The notes beneath the pieces were generated by a model. The model was given only the letters and a program-made list of their open reading frames with translations. It was not told the DNA's origin and did no database searches. The translations under genes were made by a program, and so were the position numbers. Below, one piece after another: positions 57,474-64,000 of a stretch of 64,000 nt of DNA (position 1 is its first letter; each line of letters opens with the position of its first letter). Source of the stretch: Astrocystis sublimbata (Eukaryota; Ascomycota; Sordariomycetes; Xylariales; Xylariaceae); the NCBI GenBank assembly GCA_022453515.1, contig JAJNNY010000049.1, positions 1 to 64,000 of the forward strand, in the 5' to 3' direction.

Positions 57474-58802
57474 GTTGTTCCGATTTCCGGGTCTGTTGTA
57501 TTCAGAAGTGATAATACAGGAAATTGTTTGTTGTTGAACTGCCCGCAAGTATGAGAAAGTGGCGCTTCCACATTTATAGCCTGCGATAGAATTTTTATCT
57601 TATCGTTAGGGCATGGATCTCCGCGAATTGCTTAACCCATGATAGGCTTGGCAGCTGTGACGGCGTGATAGGTCTCTTGCATCTAATCCGCCCAGATGCG
57701 TAATGTTGTGTGTGTACGGACCGGGAGCTGCCGGCTGGGGAGATGCATGATATCCTGTATAATACTACTAATGGGATTTCGTTCATTCCAGACCCATTCG
57801 TGCCAGATGAGATATCTGTTCCCATTATTCTCAACAGTAGATATGTAAAAATAAAATCTTCGGGTGTTCAATAACCTCGGGACTCAGGATATCGTAAAAG
57901 CGGGGCCTATCGGAGCAGGAGGAGAAGCTTGCGCCGTGATTAAACCGGCGATTTTCGGCAGGGCGGGACCGGAAACCTCGGTTCTATAATTGGAAACGCT
58001 TCTTTTTGTGTGGGGAATCAATTACCCCTACTCTTGAAGTGCAATTTATTGATCTTAAGGGCTTAATCGCAAAATTGAGATTTATGGTTGTACAACCATT
58101 ATCGACCTTGATCAACCTTGTACGACCTTGATCAAGGTTGAACGCTAGAGGGTGGCAAGCCTCAATTACTTCAATTCACCAGGATTAATCCACCTAGGAC
58201 TATTTACTGAGATATATAATTCTAACGCGAAGGTTTCTGCCCTTGAATGATGCATCTAGCTCAGACACCAAGCGAAGACTACCGCCGGGTATAAGGTGCA
58301 ATAGGAAAAAATCAGTAGAAAGCGGAAGGCGGCACAGTCACGTCGCGATATTCAGGCAACAGGCACCTCCATACCTCCGAGTGTTCAACATATCATTCAG
58401 TCCAGCAGCTACTATTAAGTTAGGAAGAAGTCTACTTTGGTCATCAATAAAACATACGTTCTTTATCGCCCGAGTGCAACATGCACGCAGTCAAGGTAAT
58501 TGGTTGTTGATATTCTTTCGACCGGCTGAGTTGAAAGCCTTCATAGTTGTATCTGAAGCCTTGAAAGGGTATCTACACTAGTTTCTCTCGGCTATGAGAC
58601 GCAATCTCAAGTGCATCGAGTATCCAAACGCTCCACGGCGTCGCAAGTTGACACGTCATCTTGTACTTGTTTCGGCGGGTAGCATTTGTTCTGCCCGCGC
58701 CCAATTGAAGCATGAAACGCTTTCGGCAGCATGCTTATTGCGCCACTCCCAGATTACCTCGCACCGCCTTCATCAGTAAGGTCATTTCAGTAAGGTCATT
58801 CA
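57474..58802. other. Gene-free intergenic stretch
   Basis: 1.33 kb. Two short repeat patches are visible: CGACCTTGATCAA/CAACCTTG repeats at 58107-58145 and a CAGTAAGGTCAT repeat at 58772-58818 reaching the stop codon of the next gene. The 112-codon plus-strand frame at 58243-58581 lacks an ATG and is not supported. Confidence 0.5.
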
Positions 58803-60017
58803 TCAGTCATCAGTAAGGTCAATGACAAGCGGTGGCGCTTGCGATTGGCCCTTTTCGTCGCTTGGTGGCGTATTGGCGGATTGGGGGGTTTGGGGGATTT
58901 GGGGTTGTGGGTGCCTCAGGGCGCTCGCGACGGCTTGTGCTGTGATGAGCTTGTGGCGGGCTAAGACGCGACGGATGATATCGTCAGTATCACCGCGCAC
59001 CTCTATACCCGGCTCCCTTCGGATATCGCCACGAGTCGAGCGAGGGGCTTTTACGCGACGGATAGTATCATCGGTATCATCGGTATCATCGGTATCATCG
59101 CGCACCTTTATATCCGGCTCCTTTTGGATATCGCCGCGTATCGAGCGAGGGGTTTCAACGCAACTGACAGTATCTTCGGTATCATCGCGCATCTCTATAT
59201 CCGGCTCCCTTTGGATATTGCCGCGTGTCGAGCGAGGGGCTTTTACACGAGGGGCGGTATCATCGGTGTCATCGGTATCATCGTGCACCTCTATACCCGG
59301 TGCCCTTCGGATATCGCCGCGTATCGAGCGAGGGGTATTAACGCAACTGATAGTATCTTCGGTATCATCGCGCATCTCTATATCAGGCTCCCTCTGGATA
59401 TTACCGCGTGTCAAGCGTGGGGCTTTCACACGACGGGTGGTATCATTGGTATCATCGGTATCATCGTGCACCTCTATATCCGGCTCCTTTTGGATGTCGC
59501 TGTGATCTCTGTCTCCCCTGTCACGATCCCTATCCATCTCTCCATCGCTATCGCGGTACCGATCTCCCCTATCCATATCCCTATCCCGGTCCCGGTCCCG
59601 GTCCCGGTCCCGCTCACGCTCACGACTCCGTTCACGCTGTCGACTGCGACTTCTGCTCCGACTTCTCCGTTGTTCGCGTGTCGAGCGACGGCCTTTTACG
59701 CGACGGGTGGTATCATCGGTATCATCGCACACCTCTATATCCAGCTCGCTTCGGATGTCGCTGTATGTCGAACGAGGGGCTTTTTCAGTGCTAGGATCGG
59801 ACCGAAAAATTTGAAATGACTGCACGGTGCCGTACTCTTTGAAGCGCTGGATCTGCTCCCCTACTCGATGGCCACGCGTGCCTACGGCCCTTCCGATCTC
59901 GGTCTGGGTTGCGCCCGCTGCGTATGCGCCTAGCATGAAGGCGCGGAGCTCGGGTGTGAAATTCGCATGCCTTGGGCGCTGGCCTATAATGCGGCCCCAT
60001 TCCTGTAATAATGACAT
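58803..60017 (-). CDS. HTH protein with seven acidic repeats and C-terminal SUMO-interaction motif, 404 aa
   Basis: Intronless from the ATG at 60017. Residues about 18-65 form a transposase-like helix-turn-helix (FTPELRAFMLGAYAAGATQT, EIGRAVGTRGHRVGEQIQRF). After it come seven degenerate units of about 30 residues with the pattern (D/N)I(Q/R)(R/K)EPDIEx(R/H)DDTDDT...RVKAPRSTRG; the first and second are split by an Arg/Ser/Asp-rich low-complexity block (RRSRSRSRSRQRERSRERER). The C-terminus, PPLVIDLTDD, is a textbook SUMO-interaction motif (hydrophobic V-I-x-L next to acidic residues). It could be a domesticated transposase DNA-binding domain turned chromatin or SUMO-linked regulator; that is inference. 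No family is recognised for the repeats. Confidence 0.65.
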   Translation of the reverse strand: MSLLQEWGRIIGQRPRHANFTPELRAFMLGAYAAGATQTEIGRAVGTRGHRVGEQIQRFKEYGTVQSFQIFRSDPSTEKAPRSTYSDIRSELDIEVCDDTDDTTRRVKGRRSTREQRRSRSRSRSRQRERSRERERDRDRDRDRDRDMDRGDRYRDSDGEMDRDRDRGDRDHSDIQKEPDIEVHDDTDDTNDTTRRVKAPRLTRGNIQREPDIEMRDDTEDTISCVNTPRSIRGDIRRAPGIEVHDDTDDTDDTAPRVKAPRSTRGNIQREPDIEMRDDTEDTVSCVETPRSIRGDIQKEPDIKVRDDTDDTDDTDDTIRRVKAPRSTRGDIRREPGIEVRGDTDDIIRRVLARHKLITAQAVASALRHPQPQIPQTPQSANTPPSDEKGQSQAPPLVIDLTDD

Positions 60018-60496
60018 GGTGTCGAACTTTGATGGTTTCTCGACGGCGACGAGGAGTATTTATTGTTGACAATGGGAAATGAGGAAATGCGCTGGAGTGC
60101 ATGGGTTTAGCGGCTTGGACCGCGCGTCGCGCTAAAGCGCCATGACACCAGACACCCCCGAGCTTGATGTCATGCCTGTTCTCCTTTTCAGCTGATCATC
60201 GACAGGCATTTAAGGGCTATTTTTAGCAGCTTTCGGGGCTGCAATGCTACCTACCTAGGTATCTACCTAGATAGGTAAGTACCTAACCATACGATGCGTC
60301 GAGGTATGCCAACATCTCATGGCATGCAAGTGAGCACTCTACTTTTCCTTCATTTTTTGAGTGCCATGGGTTATACTGTCTATAACCAAGCAATGGCTTT
60401 CAATGTTCATTGACCATACGGGATGAAATTCTTTTCATGAGATACCAATAAACCTGCCCCAATCTAGTATTTCCCCGGGTTGTCCATATATCATCT
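60018..60496. other. Intergenic with TACCTAGGTA palindrome
   Basis: 480 bp. Contains TACCTAGGTA at 60252-60261 within a TACCTA/TAGGTA-rich patch (60248-60285). No gene. Confidence 0.5.
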
Positions 60497-61583
60497 CTAA
60501 CGTTCAATACTTGCAGACGACGGTTTCCGATATCCGTCTTTGCTTTCCTCTTTGGATAATAATCGTCTGTCTGTTACCGAAGTAGACGACCATAGGGATG
60601 TTATCTTTCCGTATATTTCACCCACACGGCGTAGCGGGTGCATGTTGCGCATCAACGGCGACAAAGCAGGCAGGTTCGCGCCCCAGAGCCCAAGCGCCAT
60701 CTCAATTGTGGCGAGCAACGTCGGATTGAGCGTCTCAAAAATCGGCGAGGGTATCGCGGGCTCGCCAGGTGCGGGCTTGAAGTTGAAGCTAAACCAGTCG
60801 TATTTCAGCGCGACGGAGACGTATATGAGACGTGCTATACTGGCCCCAGTTGAACTAACAAACGTGGTGTCAGCGATGCGCAAGCACATATATCAATGTC
60901 AGAGGTGAGAACATGTTGACTCACGCGAAGCCCAAGAAAAATACCGCGGCCGACGCCCACTTCCTCCTCGTAGACATCTGCAACTTCGCGACAAACAGCA
61001 GTGGTAGCCCGACGACCAGTATATCCGTCAGGACGCTGAAAAGCGCGAAGAAGAATTGAAAATGCCCCCTCTCGGCACAGCGCTCTCGCGCCCTATGCTG
61101 GTCCAAGTCCGCCCATATGAGATAGAAGTTGGTGCCGCAAAGGAAGAGCTGGCCGAAGCCGAACGCGAGTGAATATCCAACTAGCAACACAATGACGGCA
61201 TTATTAATCCTTCGAAACGTCGGCCACACGCCGAATATGCGGCGGTAAAAGAACGAGAGGGATAGCTTGATCAGACCGAATGCGAAGGCCTCGAGTAAAG
61301 GGTTCACCCAGTTGGCTTGCAGCGCAATGCGGGCGCGTCGTTGGGTCTCGGCTAGCTTGATATCGTCGCCGGCTGTGCCTAGGATCGCATTCGTGATCTG
61401 GAGTCCCACGGCACCCGTCACGAACACGGCTGCTGCGGCGGCGGCAGCATCGTCGGCCGCTAGAGAAACTCGGATGTACCGAGTTCGGGCCCATATGCGA
61501 GTGATAGTCAAGGCGATGCCGATGCCCGTCAATGTGGCATACACCGGTATCACTTTCTCTGGTGAGTAGGTTGAAGAAGGCAT
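60497..61583 (-). CDS. Rhodopsin/PTH11-like integral membrane protein, 338 aa
   Basis: Exons 61583-60925 and 60854-60497 join across a 70-bp intron (GTGAGT...GTTAG). It has about seven hydrophobic helices, starting VYATLTGIGIALTITRIWART. Family marks are LLEAFAFGLIKLSLSFFYRRIFG, an aromatic FNFYLIW-like loop with cysteines (LFLCGTNFYLIW, RERCAERGHFQFF), LTDILVVGLPLLFVAKLQMSTRRKW and MALGLWGANLPALSPLM before the C-terminal tail. The family includes PTH11-related and Sat4-like proteins; function is generally unknown. It looks intact. Confidence 0.88.
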
Positions 61584-63209
61584 GTCCGCTGAGAGTCTTG
61601 CAGAGAATTGAGTTGCGATTTTTCCCGTTATCTAGCGCTCATCGTTAGGAATCGCCAGGTCATTATAATGATATCTGGTCGAAGAGATGTTTCGTCAGCA
61701 GACATTGGAATTGCCCCTTCATTGTCCGTTTGGTCACATCAGCCACGAGGGAGGGTTGCGCAGATGGATGAGACTGCATGAACTATGATACAATTACTGC
61801 TTCGTCAGCCATGTGATAGACTGCCTCGACTGCCTCGACTGCCACTCATGACAGAGGCAGTTCTTGGCCCCTTGGGGGCTTGGGTTCCATTTGGGATGAT
61901 CCCTTCCAATTCCATGCTCGTCACACTTCCTCGCGGTCGCAGATGGTGCGACGCAACAGAGTAAGCAGACAAATCGCTTTATCGTGCCCAGATAGGACGC
62001 TGCTTTTCCTCAGCTAACAAATCGAGGATCTGGAGGATTCGACCCCGCAAACTAATACCGGTACAGGAACCAGGTCGTGCCAGGAGACCGGGTCTTGATT
62101 GGCAGATCGATCGAATCACACCCTACTCGCAGCAATCACACCTATACTACCCACACAACATAGCAGTATCGCCCGTGTTTGGGAGTCTTGGTGTTGTGCT
62201 GTCGCGGGCATGTAGTCATCGCAGTCCATGTAACCAATGCGGAAGGTCTATTGGTATCTATGCTAATCTTAGTAACACGTTCTCAAGATGAAGAATATGA
62301 TATGAATAAGAGACCAGTCGTTGGCCAAAGATATGAGAACTCCAATTGAGTCTGGTTGAGAGGCAGGGCTCGGCAGGTAAACTTGCCTTGTGGCGTACAC
62401 GTAGATCATCTCGGGCTGCCATTGCGAGCAACCCCGGAGGACCCAGAAAGCTGTGTTGATTGTGTCGATAGGTCTGACACCACAGGTCCTATCGGAACAT
62501 TCTATCAAAATTAGAAACCGTTTATTGTATAAGATGATCCGAATCGTTACACTGTTTCATATCAAGATTAAATTTGTCCACAGACGTGACACGATTACGT
62601 CTGCGCATTCGTCAGGCTCGCACAAACACTCACTATTCTAAATCGATTTTATCATTACCCGGCCGAAAATTTTAGAAAGAGGAATTGAGCGTAAATATCT
62701 CACTTGAATCATGAGTTAAAGTTACGTTGTAAATATTTCTACTCCCTGTTCGTGGAGTTTCAAGTATACAAGAGGGGGGTGTATAGTCTCACAACTATGA
62801 TACTAGGTAGTGTTCTCCAGGGCTATATTTAGATGCAACCCCGCCAACATGTTGCCGAGGCTCAAGATGCTATCAGTAGCCACTACTCACATCCCAATCT
62901 TTACGATAGCTATCATGCTCATCTACCTAGGTGCTTATCGAGGACGTTTTAACTTATTTGGGATTGTTCCTCCTAAAACTGATCGGATACAAAGAGTATA
63001 GGACCATAGTGCATAAATTTCACCGAAATTGGAACCACGTACGTAGTACGGGATAGCGCTGGTTTTTCCAGGTTCACTGGTCGCAGGTGCTAAGGTATCA
63101 CTATAATCAATCACCTGTATCATCCCACACATGAACACACCACTCCTTTGAGGGTATTGGCCGCCAATAGCTTCATTCTTATCAAGGTGAATAAATAATT
63201 ATCAGCATT
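61584..63209. other. Gene-free intergenic stretch
   Basis: 1.6 kb. Short frames only; a 63-codon frame at 62810-63001 has one hydrophobic stretch but no support. A small GCCTCGACT duplication sits near 61824-61845. Confidence 0.45.
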
Positions 63210-63353
63210 ATGACTCGAGTTGCAATAGGCTCCATTGTTTTTGCTGCTTGCCTAGTTCGTTCGACCTTCGGGGAATTTCCAGGCCTCGGAGGAAAGTTGA
63301 CTAGCGATACGCCAGAAGCCCTCCCGCCACAAGTACCTAGGTATTTTGTTTGA
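63210..63353 (+). CDS. Small secreted peptide or first exon of GH43 gene
   Basis: The ATG at 63210 opens a 47-codon frame with a convincing signal peptide (MTRVAIGSIVFAACLVRSTF, then GEFPG). It ends at a TGA, but a GTACCTAG donor after ALPPQ could instead splice into the downstream glycoside hydrolase frame, which otherwise has no signal peptide. I could not find an acceptor that settles it. Confidence 0.3.
   Translation: MTRVAIGSIVFAACLVRSTFGEFPGLGGKLTSDTPEALPPQVPRYFV
63334..63343. repeat. TACCTAGGTA palindrome (one of seven in the window)
   Basis: Exact 10-bp palindrome. Other exact copies are at 20302, 30997, 31036, 47444, 54192 and 60252, nearly all intergenic. See findings. Confidence 0.6.
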
Positions 63354-63682
63354 TGAGATGGTCTCACAGCTCATCTTACACTCATCTTGGACCCAATGGC
63401 TGCTCAGATTGAGCTACACCGGATCAACATGCCACTTCTGAACCGTTGCGCAAATGATAAATATGACATAATGATTGACCTGCGCACTCTTGCACAACGC
63501 TCGGAGTAATTAGGCTCTTTGATTTAGCCAGATCTACCATGACGGCGCCCGCTTTTGCACTCCGACCCGGAGTGGCATGTTGTCGCATACATCTACTATA
63601 AGACGCAACCCGTGTCCGGCTTTTCAATATCGGCGAGAATCCGTGCAGCAACTCTATTGCACGATCCATTGATAACCCCAAC

Positions 63683-64000
63683 ATGGCCGCATCAATCGAA
63701 GTAGGGCCGGTCGAAGCCCGAAGAAAACTAGACTATACCACCGCAGAGGCGGGCAACCCATTTGTGGAAGGCTGGTATGGGGAACCCGGCATAGCATGTT
63801 ACGACGGGGTCTTCTGGGTGTATCCAACATCGTCTTGCCCAGAAATATTCCAAACAGCTGTGGACGCATTCTCTAGTCCGGATCTGATCAATTGGACTAA
63901 GCATCCCAACGTCCTGATAAGGTCTAACGTGGCCTGGGTGACTGACGCACTATGGGCACCGACACCCATTTCTCGGAATGGTAAATACTACTTGTATTTC
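63683..64000 (+). CDS. Glycoside hydrolase family 43-like protein, 3' cut by window edge
   Basis: Open from ATG 63683 to the end of the window (106 codons), and the frame is also open some way upstream (to about 63606), so an upstream exon is possible. The segment NPFVEGWYGEPGIACYDGVFWVYPT, then FSSPDLINWTKHPNVL and ALWAPTPISRNGKYYLYF, matches the first two blades of GH43 beta-propellers, which act on arabinan/xylan side chains. In this family the catalytic base is an Asp or Glu near the first strand; here the sequence has GWYGEPG where GWYADPE is usual, so the usual Asp is replaced by Glu or the subgroup differs. The catalytic acid would lie beyond the window. Confidence 0.78.
   Translation, partial: MAASIEVGPVEARRKLDYTTAEAGNPFVEGWYGEPGIACYDGVFWVYPTSSCPEIFQTAVDAFSSPDLINWTKHPNVLIRSNVAWVTDALWAPTPISRNGKYYLYF

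Noticed and set aside
58822..59819. 227- and 231-codon plus-strand frames
   Set aside because: Antisense of the minisatellite-like repeats in the HTH-SIM gene; the periodic SSVSSVSS and repeated IIGII patterns come from the DNA repeat.
1..64000. tRNA, rRNA, CRISPR arrays and telomeric TTAGGG arrays
   Set aside because: I looked for T-loop-like GGTTCRA words, rRNA blocks, regularly spaced repeats and telomere repeats and saw none that hold up.

Overview
This window is from a filamentous ascomycete (Pezizomycotina, probably Sordariomycetes). Most genes carry short spliceosomal introns of about 45-160 bp with GTRNGT donors and CTAAC/CTGAC branch sites. Fungus-specific families are present (UstYa/DUF3328, PTH11/rhodopsin-like membrane proteins, NACHT-ankyrin NLR, TPR-DUF4470), and the transposon remnants show the C-to-T/G-to-A decay of repeat-induced point mutation (RIP). 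All exon structures below were worked out by reading splice sites by eye.

1-8.6 kb: a near-perfect inverted repeat fills positions 1-7769 and folds around about 3884. It mirrors an unknown 5' truncated gene, a two-part gene interrupted by an in-frame TGA, and an AT-rich core. The right arm runs into a complete TA-flanked element (6785-8625) with 95-bp terminal inverted repeats that holds a 432-aa gene of unknown function. 8.6-15.8 kb holds ordinary genes: ALG7 (first step of N-glycan assembly), an unknown membrane-anchored protein, a cysteine-rich secreted protein and a GNAT acetyltransferase.

17.6-39.3 kb is the most interesting region. It reads as a ribosomal-peptide (RiPP, dikaritin-type) biosynthetic cluster. 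It contains a SAM O-methyltransferase, a very small secreted precursor peptide (58 aa in two exons) with a signal peptide and two IRYPD repeats, three UstYa-family oxidases, two complete cytochromes P450, a seven-helix PTH11/rhodopsin-like membrane protein and a third, 5' truncated P450. A full-length RIP-decayed LINE (24543-30488) with a 15-bp target-site duplication has inserted into the middle of it. Inferred logic: the precursor enters the secretory pathway, UstYa oxidases (named for ustiloxin YaYb) crosslink the Tyr-containing core, and the P450s and methyltransferase tailor it.

41-47.5 kb: an intronless streptogrisin-like serine protease that looks horizontally acquired from actinobacteria, a small unknown protein, an APH-type kinase-fold protein and a DJ-1/PfpI protein. 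47.5-49.5 kb: a Fot1/pogo-type DNA transposon with perfect 42-bp TIRs and a decayed interior. 49.7-57.5 kb: two large genes with intact splicing but in-frame stop codons, a NACHT-ankyrin NLR and a TPR-DUF4470 protein. 58.8-64 kb: an HTH protein with seven acidic repeats and a C-terminal SUMO-interaction motif, another rhodopsin-like membrane protein, and the start of a glycoside hydrolase 43 gene cut by the window edge.
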